A stretch of 64,000 nucleotides of DNA. Source: Shewanella litoralis (GTDB taxonomy: Bacteria; Pseudomonadota; Gammaproteobacteria; Enterobacterales; Shewanellaceae). The position numbers and the translations under genes are program-made. The notes below the pieces were generated by a model that did not search any database, was not told the origin of the DNA, and saw nothing but the letters and a program-made list of their open reading frames with translations. Shown one piece after another: positions 54,860 to 63,699 of the stretch (within the stretch, counting starts at the first letter, position 1; each line of letters opens with the position of its first letter). Location of the stretch: assembly GCF_009828585.1 (NCBI RefSeq), contig NZ_WSRZ01000017.1, positions 1 to 64,000 of the forward strand. The letters run 5' to 3'.

Positions 54860-55571
54860 AGCCGCAGCGTATACTCAGTTCGATAACAAAACATCAATTG
54901 TTGAACAGTATGCACCGCTGGTGAAACGCATTGCTCATCACATGTTGGCAAGGTTGCCAGCGTCAGTGCAACTGGATGATTTATTACAAGCAGGTATGAT
55001 GGGGCTGCTTGAAGCTTCATCAAAATTTGATGGCAGTAAAGGCGCTAAATTTGAAACCTTTGCTGGTATTCGTATTCGTGGCGCAATGATTGACGAAATT
55101 CGCCGCGGTGACTGGGTTCCACGCTCAGTTCATCGGAATAATCGCCGTGTAGCCCAGGTAATTGACGAACTTGAACAACTGTTAGGGCGTGATGCACGAG
55201 ACACAGAAATTGCTGAAAAACTTGATATGTCTCTCGATGAGTACCATCATATCCTAAATGATGTTTCTGTCGGTAAAATCATAGGCATAGAAGACCTTGG
55301 TGTTTCTCAGGATGTATTAACTACAGACGACGAATCACCAGATGAAGCTTTTGATTCTCTCGCCGAGACTCAGTTCCAATCTGCACTGGTTGAAGCAATT
55401 AAAACCTTGCCAGAAAGAGATGCTTTAGTGTTGTCGTTATATTATGACGAAGCATTAAACTTAAAAGAAATTGGTGCCATCCTTGAGGTAAGTGAGTCGC
55501 GAGTCAGCCAGATATTAAGTCAGGCTATGCTCAGACTAAAAGCCAAGCTCAAGCATTGGACACAAGAATAA
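54852..55571 (+). CDS. fliA: Flagellar sigma factor FliA (sigma-28)
   Basis: The 239-residue sigma factor shows region 2 ('YAPLVKRIAHHMLARLPASVQLDDLLQAGMMGLLEASSKFD', 'FETFAGIRIRGAMIDEIRRGDWVPRSV'), region 3 and region 4 ('LPERDALVLSLYYDEALNLKEIGAILEVSESRVSQILSQAMLRLKAKL'). It reads the TAAA-N15-GCCGATAA promoters seen at flgM and the flagellin genes and is held by FlgM. I start it at GTG 54852 behind GAGGGGAGAG; the TTG at 54834 is upstream of that site. Confidence 0.97.
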   Translation: MNKAAAYTQFDNKTSIVEQYAPLVKRIAHHMLARLPASVQLDDLLQAGMMGLLEASSKFDGSKGAKFETFAGIRIRGAMIDEIRRGDWVPRSVHRNNRRVAQVIDELEQLLGRDARDTEIAEKLDMSLDEYHHILNDVSVGKIIGIEDLGVSQDVLTTDDESPDEAFDSLAETQFQSALVEAIKTLPERDALVLSLYYDEALNLKEIGAILEVSESRVSQILSQAMLRLKAKLKHWTQE

Positions 55572-55616
55572 TAACTAATTATAGAGCAAACGAGTGTCAG
55601 CTCACCGGAGGAAACC

Positions 55617-56000
55617 TTGGACAAGAATATGAAGATTCTTATTGTTGACGATTTTTCAACAATGAGACGTATCATTAAGAACTTGTTGCGAGACTTGGGA
55701 TTTAATAATACCCAAGAAGCAGATGATGGCTCAACAGCCCTACCTATGTTACAAAAAGGTGATTTTGACTTTGTTGTAACCGACTGGAACATGCCGGGAA
55801 TGCAGGGTATTGACTTGCTCAAAGCAATCCGTGCAGACGATTCACTAAAACATTTACCCGTATTAATGGTGACCGCTGAAGCTAAGCGTGAACAGATCAT
55901 TGCTGCGGCCCAAGCGGGTGTTAATGGCTATGTTGTAAAGCCTTTCACTGCCGCTACGTTAAAAGAAAAGTTAGATAAAATCTTTGAACGACTCGCATAA
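55617..56000 (+). CDS. cheY: Chemotaxis response regulator CheY
   Basis: The 127-residue single receiver domain reads '[38 protein letters not shown]', with the phospho-acceptor Asp in '[18 protein letters not shown]', the switch Thr in 'LMVTAEAK' and Lys in '[12 protein letters not shown]'. Phospho-CheY binds FliM. The start is TTG 55617, four bases after CGGAGGA; an ATG four codons later is possible. It begins the cheYZAB part of the cluster. Confidence 0.96.
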   Translation: MDKNMKILIVDDFSTMRRIIKNLLRDLGFNNTQEADDGSTALPMLQKGDFDFVVTDWNMPGMQGIDLLKAIRADDSLKHLPVLMVTAEAKREQIIAAAQAGVNGYVVKPFTAATLKEKLDKIFERLA

Positions 56001-56013
56001 GCAAGGATAAGTC

Positions 56014-56751
56014 ATGCAGGCATCAATATCGGGGTTAATTACTCTCGAACAGGCCCAGCAACTTGTTGAACTGCTATCGGCGGGAGAGCAAGATAAAGCT
56101 GACGAAATAATTAGAGATCTTGCGACTCCTCTGCAGCGTGAGCTGTTTGAAGAAGTCGGCAAACTCACTCGCCAATTGCACAGCGCATTAAAAGATTTCC
56201 AAGTTGTTAACCGTTTATCTGAATTAGCCAAAACCGAAATTCCGGACGCTAAGGAAAGATTAAACTATGTTATTGATATGACCGAGCAAGCTGCTAATAA
56301 AACCATGGATGCAGTTGAAGAATGTTTGCCTTTGGCCGATACCATTATAAGCAACATTCAATCTGTAACGCCTATGTGGGATAAATTAATGCGTCGAGAC
56401 ATCGAGCTAGGTGAATTTAAGTCACTTTGCCATGATGTTCAGCAGTTTATGTCTAATAGCGAACATGACTCTAACCGTCTTCGTGAATTGCTCAATCAGA
56501 TACTGATGGCGCAAGACTTCCAAGATTTAACCGGTCAGATGATCCGTAGAGTGATTGAGCTGGTGCGCGAAGTAGAGAATAATTTAGTGTCTATGTTAAC
56601 CGTCTTTGGTGAGCATACAACTGAGTCATTACCTGCAATTAAAGATAATAAGATAGAGGCAGAAGGCCCAATCATGAACGCCGAGTTACGTGAAGACGTG
56701 GTCACGGGTCAGGATGAAGTTGATGATCTACTATCAAGTCTGGGTTTCTAA
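56014..56751 (+). CDS. cheZ: CheY phosphatase CheZ
   Basis: The 245-residue, mostly helical protein has the active-site segment 'LMAQDFQDLTGQMIRRVIELVREVE', whose Gln in 'DLTGQ' acts in dephosphorylation. It ends in the CheY-binding tail peptide 'EVDDLLSSLGF'. It shuts off the CheY signal. It lies 13 bp after cheY with AAGGAT before the ATG. Confidence 0.96.
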   Translation: MQASISGLITLEQAQQLVELLSAGEQDKADEIIRDLATPLQRELFEEVGKLTRQLHSALKDFQVVNRLSELAKTEIPDAKERLNYVIDMTEQAANKTMDAVEECLPLADTIISNIQSVTPMWDKLMRRDIELGEFKSLCHDVQQFMSNSEHDSNRLRELLNQILMAQDFQDLTGQMIRRVIELVREVENNLVSMLTVFGEHTTESLPAIKDNKIEAEGPIMNAELREDVVTGQDEVDDLLSSLGF

Positions 56752-56766
56752 TTAGGAGTCAATTTA

Positions 56767-59001
56767 ATGTCATTTGATGTTGATGAAGAGATACTCCAGG
56801 ACTTTTTAATTGAAGCTGGTGAGATTTTAGAGCTTCTACAAGAGCAGCTGGTCGCTCTTGAAAATAATCCTGATGACAGTGATTTACTTAATGCCATTTT
56901 TCGTGGTTTTCACACTGTAAAAGGTGGGGCTGGTTTTTTAAGTCTGACACCCATGGTTGATGTTTGTCACGAAGCCGAAAACACCTTCGATCTTTTACGC
57001 ACAGGTAAACGCGTTGTCAACGCAGAATTAATGGATATTATTTTGCAAGCGGTTGACGCAATTAATACCATGTTTGCTCAAACTCAACAGGGACAACAAC
57101 AAGACCCTGCAGATTCAGACTTGCTCGCAAAACTAAAATTATTAAGCTCTGGTGCTCCTTTGCCGTCTGAAATGGGTGAGTCATCTGCTGAACCTGAAAT
57201 CATCGAAGATGCCATCGAAATTGCTGAGCCTGAGTACGTCGAAGACATAAGTGTGCAAGCTACTCCTGCAGCCAGCTCTGCTGGTATTGATGAAATTGAC
57301 GAATCTGAATTTGAAGCATTACTCGATGCATTACATGGATCAGGAAAAAGCCCAACCTCAACAGCCTCATCTGCTGTAAATCAAGACGCTATTGCACCCC
57401 AAGCTACAGCTTCACCAAGCAATAGTGATGAAATCACCGATGATGAGTTTGAAGCATTACTCGATGAACTTCATGGTTCAGGATCGTTTAAAGCTAAAGC
57501 TGAAACCGCGAGTGAGCCAATTAAGCCAGCACAACCGGTTGTTGAACCATTAGTCGACTCCGATGAAATTACCGACGATGAATTTGAACGCTTATTAGAT
57601 GAATTGCATGGCAAAGGCAGTGCTCCAGCGGTTGCTAAACCCGCTTCTCCAGTAGCAGCTGCTACACCTACACCACCTAAAACGCCAGATTCACCAAAAG
57701 CCGCAGCTCCTGCTCCAGCCTCTGCCAAGGCCGTACCAGCCCCTGTACCCGTTCCTAAAGCTGAAGTCGCCAAAGATAAAGCCCCTGTGCCCGCACCGGC
57801 TAAAGCTAATGCTGTCCCACAAGGTGAAACAACCGTTCGTGTTGATACGGCGCGTTTAGATCAAATTATGAATATGGTCGGCGAATTGGTATTGGTGCGT
57901 AATCGTCTGGTCAGTTTAGGCATTACTCGTGAAGACGAAGAAATGTCAAAAGCACTGGCTAACCTTGATCTTGTCACCGCAGACTTGCAAGGCGCGGTAA
58001 TGAAAACCCGCATGCAGCCAATTAAGAAAGTGTTTGGCCGCTTCCCAAGGGTTGTTCGAGATTTAGCTCGAACGTTAAATAAAGAAATTGATCTGATCAT
58101 GATTGGTGAAGAAACTGATCTTGATAAAAATTTGGTTGAGGCGTTAGCCGATCCATTAGTTCACTTAGTGCGAAACTCGGTAGACCACGGTATTGAAATG
58201 CCGATCACTCGTGAAGCCAATGGCAAACCTCGAACAGGCACCATTACGCTTTCTGCGAGTCAAGAAGGTGACCATATCCTGCTTAAAATTGAGGATGATG
58301 GAGCAGGGATGGACCCTGAAAAGCTGAAACAAATTGCAATCACTCGTGGTGTGCTCGATGAAGATGCCGCATCGAGAATGACGGATAACGAAGCTTATAA
58401 TCTGATTTTTGCGCCTGGCTTCTCAACCAAAGTCGAGATTTCTGATATTTCTGGGCGTGGTGTGGGTATGGATGTGGTTAAAACCCGCATCAATCAATTA
58501 AACGGTACTGTTCACATTGATTCAATGAAAGGCAAAGGCACCGTTCTTGAGATTAAAGTACCGCTAACCTTGGCGATTATGCCAACACTAATGGTCGATG
58601 TGTCAAAGCAAGTCTTTGCGTTACCGTTGTCGAGTGTGAATGAAATCTTTAATTTAGATTTATCTAAAACCAATATAGTTGATGGTCAATTAACGGTTAT
58701 TTTCCGGAATAAAGCCGTACCATTGTTTTATCTTGAGCACTGGTTACACAGCAAAAAAACCAAATTTAAGCATGGTGATAAAAAGCACGGACATGTTGTC
58801 ATTGTACAACTTGGCACGATGCAAATTGGCTTTGTGGTCGATGCACTTATTGGTCAAGAAGAAGTGGTCATTAAACCGTTAGGCAGTATGTTGCAAGGCA
58901 CGCCTGGTATGGCTGGTGCGACCATTACTTCAGACGGTGGTATTGCGCTTATTTTAGATATTCCTGGTTTACTTAAGCATTACGCCAAAAACAAAAAATA
59001 A
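56767..59001 (+). CDS. cheA: Chemotaxis histidine kinase CheA with triple acidic repeat
   Basis: The 744-residue kinase has an N-terminal Hpt domain with H49 ('RGFHTVKGGAGFL'). A linker of about 230 residues carries three copies of a 'SDEITDDEFEALLDELHGSGS' unit (174-193, 220-239, 265-284) and a Pro/Ala/Lys-rich stretch. Dimerisation, ATPase ('LVHLVRNSVDHGIE', 'DDGAGMD', 'GRGVGMDVVK') and CheW-like domains follow. In Vibrio the linker contains the region that binds ParP; the repeats may serve that or CheY docking. AGGAG precedes the ATG. Confidence 0.97.
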   Translation: MSFDVDEEILQDFLIEAGEILELLQEQLVALENNPDDSDLLNAIFRGFHTVKGGAGFLSLTPMVDVCHEAENTFDLLRTGKRVVNAELMDIILQAVDAINTMFAQTQQGQQQDPADSDLLAKLKLLSSGAPLPSEMGESSAEPEIIEDAIEIAEPEYVEDISVQATPAASSAGIDEIDESEFEALLDALHGSGKSPTSTASSAVNQDAIAPQATASPSNSDEITDDEFEALLDELHGSGSFKAKAETASEPIKPAQPVVEPLVDSDEITDDEFERLLDELHGKGSAPAVAKPASPVAAATPTPPKTPDSPKAAAPAPASAKAVPAPVPVPKAEVAKDKAPVPAPAKANAVPQGETTVRVDTARLDQIMNMVGELVLVRNRLVSLGITREDEEMSKALANLDLVTADLQGAVMKTRMQPIKKVFGRFPRVVRDLARTLNKEIDLIMIGEETDLDKNLVEALADPLVHLVRNSVDHGIEMPITREANGKPRTGTITLSASQEGDHILLKIEDDGAGMDPEKLKQIAITRGVLDEDAASRMTDNEAYNLIFAPGFSTKVEISDISGRGVGMDVVKTRINQLNGTVHIDSMKGKGTVLEIKVPLTLAIMPTLMVDVSKQVFALPLSSVNEIFNLDLSKTNIVDGQLTVIFRNKAVPLFYLEHWLHSKKTKFKHGDKKHGHVVIVQLGTMQIGFVVDALIGQEEVVIKPLGSMLQGTPGMAGATITSDGGIALILDIPGLLKHYAKNKK

Positions 59002-59031
59002 AAATAAAAGTTCCATAAGTTAAGGAATTAA

Positions 59032-60258
59032 ATGGCCATAAAAGTACTAGTTGTAGACGATTCTAGCTTTTTTCGACGTCGAGTCAGTGAGATTGTTAAT
59101 CAAGATCCTGATCTCGAAGTCGTTGCTGTTGCTGTCAATGGTAAAGAAGCGGTTGAGATGGCTGCAAAATTAAACCCTCAAGTGATCACGATGGATATCG
59201 AAATGCCGGTTATGGACGGCATTAGTGCTGTCCGTGAGATCATGGCTAACAATCCTACGCCTATTTTGATGTTTTCTTCTTTAACCCATGACGGGGCTAA
59301 AGCGACACTCGATGCGCTAGAAGCTGGCGCACTCGACTTTCTGCCAAAACGTTTTGAAGACATTGCAACCAATAAAGACGAAGCAATCAATTTGTTGCAA
59401 CAGCGCATAAAAGCGTTGGGGCGCAGACGCATGTATCGGCCAAGTACTTTATCGACGCGAGATACACTCACGAGTAGCACACTAGACGCCCGTCGCTCTA
59501 CTAGCGTATCAGACAGCGGTTTAGCCACACAGCGTCGACCATTAGGCTCAAGACTTAACTCAAACATTGCCACCGCTGCAAATGCCTCATTACCCGTTCG
59601 CGGTGGGTTAACGTCGTCTGCAATTGAGCGACAATCAACCTCGACTGTGCCATCCGTAACGACTATCAGAGCCAGTGGTAAACAATATAAAGTATTGCTA
59701 ATCGGCACATCCACAGGTGGGCCGGTTGCACTGCAAAAAGTATTAACGGCATTCCCTGCCAATTACCCACATCCTATTGTGCTCATTCAACATATGCCGG
59801 CCGCTTTTACGCCAGCTTTTGCTGCTCGTTTAAACTCGTTATGTAAAATTGAAGTGAAAGAAGCGCAAAATGGCGATGTTATGCGGGCTGGTTGTGCGTA
59901 TCTTGCCCCTGGTGGAATGCAATTAATGTTAGAGCGAGCAGGGATGACCGCACGCTTAAAAGTGTTGGCTGGAAATGCCGACATGAACTATAAGCCATCT
60001 GTAGATATAACCTTTGCGTCAGCCTCTAAAGCATATGGTGGTGACGTACTGGCCGTGGTATTAACCGGGATGGGCGCTGATGGCCGCGAAGGTGCCAGAA
60101 TGCTTAAATCTGCTGGGGCGACTATTTGGGCTCAAGATGAAGCCAGTTGTGTAGTATATGGCATGCCACAAGCTGTAGCTTCTGCTGGCCTTGCTACGCA
60201 TTCTATTGCACTTGATAATATGGCTGATGCGATATTAAAAGAGACCAGTCGTGGCTAA
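59032..60258 (+). CDS. cheB: Chemoreceptor methylesterase CheB
   Basis: The 408-residue protein joins a receiver domain (1-about 120, acceptor Asp in '[13 protein letters not shown]') through a Ser/Thr/Arg-rich linker (about 135-215) to the methylesterase. The catalytic Ser is in '[13 protein letters not shown]', the His in '[20 protein letters not shown]' and the Asp in '[13 protein letters not shown]'. It removes receptor methyl groups placed by CheR and deamidates receptor glutamines. The linker is long. The stop overlaps the next gene by 8 bp. Confidence 0.96.
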   Translation: MAIKVLVVDDSSFFRRRVSEIVNQDPDLEVVAVAVNGKEAVEMAAKLNPQVITMDIEMPVMDGISAVREIMANNPTPILMFSSLTHDGAKATLDALEAGALDFLPKRFEDIATNKDEAINLLQQRIKALGRRRMYRPSTLSTRDTLTSSTLDARRSTSVSDSGLATQRRPLGSRLNSNIATAANASLPVRGGLTSSAIERQSTSTVPSVTTIRASGKQYKVLLIGTSTGGPVALQKVLTAFPANYPHPIVLIQHMPAAFTPAFAARLNSLCKIEVKEAQNGDVMRAGCAYLAPGGMQLMLERAGMTARLKVLAGNADMNYKPSVDITFASASKAYGGDVLAVVLTGMGADGREGARMLKSAGATIWAQDEASCVVYGMPQAVASAGLATHSIALDNMADAILKETSRG

Positions 60259-60706
60259 TTCTGCGACAGCATTAATAACCAAGCTAACGTTAGGCATTTT
60301 TTTGTGCTTTGTTGCCATCCTTGTGTTAGGCAGTTTATATGTCGATTCACAGCGTAAAATGACTTTACTCTCCAAAGAGATTGAGCAACTCAAAGCCTCG
60401 CAAGTGTTATTAATGGTACCTGAAGATCAAGCGGAAAACATTGCCAATTGGCTGTTAACGCATCCTGAGCAAACCCAAGCCATGATTAGTAAAACGGGTA
60501 AGGATGAGGCAAAAAGTGTGTTAATTGGTCCAGGGGCCGATGCGAGTAATCATGACAAATTGTCATCACCGACTGACAGCTCACAGACATTGCCGACACA
60601 AGAAGTTATAGTCTCTGAGAATGCCCAGGGCGTTAAAGTGATTAGCCTGCCTAATGGTGGTATTCGAGTCACGACTCGAGAAGATAAGCAACAAAAACAA
60701 CAATGA
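60251..60706 (+). CDS. Uncharacterised single-pass membrane protein in the cheB-parC interval
   Basis: The 151-residue protein starts at a GTG inside the end of cheB, so it is translationally coupled. It has one N-terminal membrane helix (about 11-31, '[19 protein letters not shown]') and a short heptad-like stretch '[24 protein letters not shown]'. A polar Ser/Thr/Gln-rich middle leads to a short conserved-looking C-terminus '[21 protein letters not shown]'. I recognise no named family. Its place just before the polar array genes parC and parP suggests a chemosensory or polar accessory role, which is only an inference. Confidence 0.72.
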   Translation: MANSATALITKLTLGIFLCFVAILVLGSLYVDSQRKMTLLSKEIEQLKASQVLLMVPEDQAENIANWLLTHPEQTQAMISKTGKDEAKSVLIGPGADASNHDKLSSPTDSSQTLPTQEVIVSENAQGVKVISLPNGGIRVTTREDKQQKQQ

Positions 60707-60743
60707 GCATTCCATCGGATAATGATAAGTTGAGAGGCTTTTT

Positions 60744-61538
60744 TTGAAAGTATGGACAGTAGCAAATCAAAAAGGTGGCGTGGGTAAAACCACCACAGTT
60801 GCCAGTTTGGCTGGAGCATTAGCTAAACGTGGCAAACGTGTGTTGCTGATAGATACCGATCCTCATGCTTCATTGGGCTATTACTTGGGTATTGATTCCG
60901 AGGAAGTGCCCGGGTCGCTTTATGATGTGTTTTTAAATCATCAAGCATTAACCCAAGAGTTGATTATGCAAAATGTCATACCCACTCAAATCGAAGGCTT
61001 AGATATTATTCCTGCCAACATGGCATTAGCAACGTTAGATCGTTCGTTAGGGCATCAAGAAGGAATGGGACTAGTATTACGTAATTTATTGTCATTAGTT
61101 GAACACAAATACGATGTCGCCATTATAGATTGCCCGCCAGTGCTGGGGGTATTAATGGTTAATGCATTAGCGGCGAGCCAACATATTATTATTCCGGTGC
61201 AGACTGAGTTCTTAGCGATAAAAGGTTTAGAGAGAATGGTGAAAACCATGGAGATTATGGGCCGTTCTAAAAAGACCCGTTACAGCTACACTGTGTTACC
61301 CACAATGTACGATAAGCGCACTAAAGCTTCACCGATTGCGTTGCAGTTTTTACAAGACAAATACGGACAAACATTGTGGCCTAATGATGTGATCCCAGTC
61401 GATACCAAATTTAGAGATGCCAGTTTGGCGCATTTACCTGCATCACATTATTCTGCGACAAGTCGTGGGGTAAAAGCATATAATCGGTTGCTCGATTTTT
61501 TATACGCCCGGGAGTTTACCCATGTCAAAATCGGTTGA
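60744..61538 (+). CDS. parC: ParA-like ATPase ParC, polar array partitioning
   Basis: The 264-residue ParA/Soj-type ATPase has 'VANQKGGVGKTTTVASLAGALAKRGKRVLLIDTDPHASLGY' and 'YDVAIIDCPPVLGVLMVNALAAS'. In Vibrio the cognate ParC, encoded at the same place between cheB and cheW, positions chemosensory arrays at the old pole; the role here follows from homology and order. It starts at TTG with GAGAGG six bases upstream. The product is unrelated to topoisomerase IV ParC. It overlaps parP by 17 bp. Confidence 0.92.
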   Translation: MKVWTVANQKGGVGKTTTVASLAGALAKRGKRVLLIDTDPHASLGYYLGIDSEEVPGSLYDVFLNHQALTQELIMQNVIPTQIEGLDIIPANMALATLDRSLGHQEGMGLVLRNLLSLVEHKYDVAIIDCPPVLGVLMVNALAASQHIIIPVQTEFLAIKGLERMVKTMEIMGRSKKTRYSYTVLPTMYDKRTKASPIALQFLQDKYGQTLWPNDVIPVDTKFRDASLAHLPASHYSATSRGVKAYNRLLDFLYAREFTHVKIG

Positions 61539-62598
61539 TGAAACTGTTTTTGATTATTTCAGTCTTTTATTACAGGAGCCGGCAGCAGCCCAACCTGAAA
61601 TAACACCTGAAATTAAAGCAGATACTGCTCCTACCTCGAGTCATCCTAGTGCGTTAGAAAACAGTAAGCCCGAGCTAGATAATACCATTACACCGCGTCA
61701 ATCTGTGCCTTCGGTTGCGTCTAAAACACCGCTGTCAAAAACAGCAGGCATCAGAAGTTTTGCTGAACCCGCAACGCAGGTTGATAAACTGGCATTAGAG
61801 AAGCTACTGTCTGCAGTATCACATGCAGACAAAGGCACCGACATAAAGCTGCAAATCAAAGCCAGTGCCGAAAGAGTACGACAAGCTATCGCCCAAACAG
61901 AGACGACACCTGTTGAGCAACCCGCGTCAAAAAGCACAAATATACAAAAAACGTCACTAACGGATAAAGAAATCAAATCGTTAGTCGATATAAAAACTGA
62001 TAATAGTGCACTAGCTGAATTAAAAGACGCTATTATTAAACATGACAAGCTCGCTGAAGAGAAAGCAGCACAACAAGTGTTGCAGACGCAAACTGGCGCG
62101 ACACCGCCGAGTATTACTCAAAATTTACAAGAAGTATTAGATGATGAGTTTCAGGTATTATTCTTTAATGTTGCAGGCTTAACCTTAGCCGTGCCATTAG
62201 TTAGTTTAGGTGGCATTATAAAGATAGAGAAAATTAACCATCTCATTGGTAGGCCGTCATGGTTTAAAGGAGTGCAAACTCACCGCGACAGTAAAATTAA
62301 TGTGGTTGATACGTGTGCCTGGGTAATGCCAGAAAAATATACACCGGCGCTGGCAGAAACAGTAAACTATCAATATCTTGTTATGCTAGAAAACAGTGCT
62401 TGGGGGTTAACCTGTGAGTCATTGGTTAATGCCGTGAAGATAGACAAATCACACGTCAACTGGCGTGAAAAACCGGGCAAGCGTCCTTGGCTTGCTGGGG
62501 TGGTAAAACAACAAATGTGTGGCATTTTGCATGTACAAGCATTGATTGAAATGCTTGATGCAGGTTTAGGTTGTCAGGATTCGATTGACCGAGGTTAA
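61522..62598 (+). CDS. parP: ParP: CheW-like array-localisation protein
   Basis: The 358-residue protein has a Pro/Thr/Ser-rich N-terminal half (1-about 200) and a C-terminal CheW-like domain ('FQVLFFNVAGLTLAVPLVSLGGIIKIEKINHLIGRPSWFKGVQTHRDSKINVVDTCAWVMPEKY'). ParP links CheA and receptors to ParC and keeps the array from dissociating at the pole in Vibrio. Its gene starts within the parC end with GGGAG upstream and stops two bases before cheW. Confidence 0.9.
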   Translation: MSKSVDETVFDYFSLLLQEPAAAQPEITPEIKADTAPTSSHPSALENSKPELDNTITPRQSVPSVASKTPLSKTAGIRSFAEPATQVDKLALEKLLSAVSHADKGTDIKLQIKASAERVRQAIAQTETTPVEQPASKSTNIQKTSLTDKEIKSLVDIKTDNSALAELKDAIIKHDKLAEEKAAQQVLQTQTGATPPSITQNLQEVLDDEFQVLFFNVAGLTLAVPLVSLGGIIKIEKINHLIGRPSWFKGVQTHRDSKINVVDTCAWVMPEKYTPALAETVNYQYLVMLENSAWGLTCESLVNAVKIDKSHVNWREKPGKRPWLAGVVKQQMCGILHVQALIEMLDAGLGCQDSIDRG

Positions 62599-62600
62599 CT

Positions 62601-63095
62601 ATGAGCGATTCTAGAAGTGTAGCAGCGGTTGCTGCGGGTAAAGACGATGCAGTTTTACAATGGGTAACATTTAAGTTAGACCATGAAACCTATGGCATTA
62701 ATGTAATGCAAGTTCAAGAAGTGTTGCGTTATACCGAAATAGCCCCTGTACCGGGCGCGCCTGATTACGTACTCGGTATTATTAATCTTCGTGGCAACGT
62801 TGTGACCGTGATTGACACGCGTTCACGTTTTGGTTTGCAGTCAGCTGAGCTTGATGATTCAACCCGTATTGTGATTATCGAAGCCGAAAAACAAGTGATT
62901 GGTATTTTGGTAGACAGTGTTGCAGAAGTGGTTTACTTACGTCGCTCAGAAATTGATAATGCACCTAATGTGGGAACCGAAGAAAGCGCTAAGTTTATTC
63001 AAGGCGTGAGTAATCGTGATAATGAATTATTGATTTTAGTCGACCTAGATAAGTTATTGTCAGACGACGAGTGGGTTGAATTAACACAGCTTTAA
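62601..63095 (+). CDS. cheW: Chemotaxis coupling protein CheW
   Basis: The 164-residue scaffold connects receptors to CheA. 'VLQWVTFKLDHETYGINVMQVQEVLRYTEIAPVPGAPDYVLGIINLRGNVVTVIDTRSRFGL' and 'VGILVDSVAEVVYLRRSEIDNAPNV' are the canonical CheW core. It ends the cheA-cheW unit at a terminator (63114-63140). Confidence 0.97.
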   Translation: MSDSRSVAAVAAGKDDAVLQWVTFKLDHETYGINVMQVQEVLRYTEIAPVPGAPDYVLGIINLRGNVVTVIDTRSRFGLQSAELDDSTRIVIIEAEKQVIGILVDSVAEVVYLRRSEIDNAPNVGTEESAKFIQGVSNRDNELLILVDLDKLLSDDEWVELTQL

Positions 63096-63113
63096 TTTTT
63101 AATTTGTAATCCT

Positions 63114-63140
63114 AAAGCCAACCATTGATTGTTGGCTTTT
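63114..63140 (+). terminator. Rho-independent terminator after cheW
   Basis: AAAGCCAAC (63114-63122) and GTTGGCTTT (63131-63139) form a 9-bp stem with an 8-base loop and a T-run. It lies 18 bases after the cheW stop. Confidence 0.85.
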
Positions 63141-63176
63141 TATTTTGCTTTTAGTAATTGCAATGTAGGTATGTTA

Positions 63177-63575
63177 ATGGGTGATGAATTGTTAATTGCT
63201 GCGCTAGTTTCTGTGGTTGCCTGCCTTGGCTTGGTGCTTTACTTACAAAAACAATCACGCAAATTAAAGACCAAAGTTGACGCATTAACCGTGCTGGTAA
63301 AAGAAAGTGATCGCCAACGCGAAGCGGTTAAACGTGAGTTACAAGAATTACGCAGCGGCACAATTGGTGTAGGCCGTCGAGTGGTTGAACTAGAAAAAAA
63401 GCTTGCTCAACAATCAGATATGATTGAAGAGTCCAGCCAACAAGACCCGCAAGCTAAGTTGTATTCTCGTGCCGTTAAAATGGTTGCACTAGGGGCGGGT
63501 ATTGAAGAGTTAATTCAAGAATGTGAACTACCTAAAGCCGAAGCAGAACTCATTTTAAGATTGCATCGAAAGTAA
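63177..63575 (+). CDS. DUF2802 membrane-anchored protein
   Basis: The 132-residue protein starts with a membrane helix ('LLIAALVSVVACLGLVLYLQKQ'). A coiled coil (about 30-85) leads to a C-terminal 'YSRAVKMVALGAGIEELIQECELPKAEAELILRLHRK' that resembles a small helix-turn-helix. This is the DUF2802 protein found directly after cheW in Shewanella and Vibrio motility clusters; its function is unknown. I use ATG 63177, eight bases after AGG; ATG 63171 is possible. A terminator separates it from cheW, so its own promoter or read-through is needed. Confidence 0.85.
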   Translation: MGDELLIAALVSVVACLGLVLYLQKQSRKLKTKVDALTVLVKESDRQREAVKRELQELRSGTIGVGRRVVELEKKLAQQSDMIEESSQQDPQAKLYSRAVKMVALGAGIEELIQECELPKAEAELILRLHRK

Positions 63576-63623
63576 TACTAATACGGATTCAGAGTCATTA
63601 CTTATTAAAACGAAATAATATAA

Positions 63624-63653
63624 AAAAACGCCATCAAACTTGATGGCGTTTTT
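63624..63653. terminator. Bidirectional terminator between DUF2802 and the methyltransferase gene
   Basis: AACGCCATCA (about 63628-63637) pairs with TGATGGCGTT (63641-63650), with A-runs before and T-runs after. It lies between convergent genes and could stop transcription from both sides. Confidence 0.9.
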
Positions 63654-63699
63654 GTTTTTACTGATAATTAGACTAACTAACATAGGCTAGAAGTCGCGC

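Noticed and set aside
57471-57773. 100-codon Ala/Gly-rich minus-strand frame in cheA
   Set aside because: It is the antisense of the Pro/Ala/Lys linker of CheA, a common source of long spurious frames.
59178-59762. 194-codon minus-strand open frame inside cheB
   Set aside because: It is a frame shadow of a well-conserved CheB; its composition mirrors the sense codons and it has no ribosome site or family resemblance.
60744-61538. Plasmid partition ParA or topoisomerase ParC
   Set aside because: Position between cheB and a CheW-like ParP gene, and the ParA fold, identify the chemosensory ParC; there is no parB, parS cluster or topoisomerase motif.
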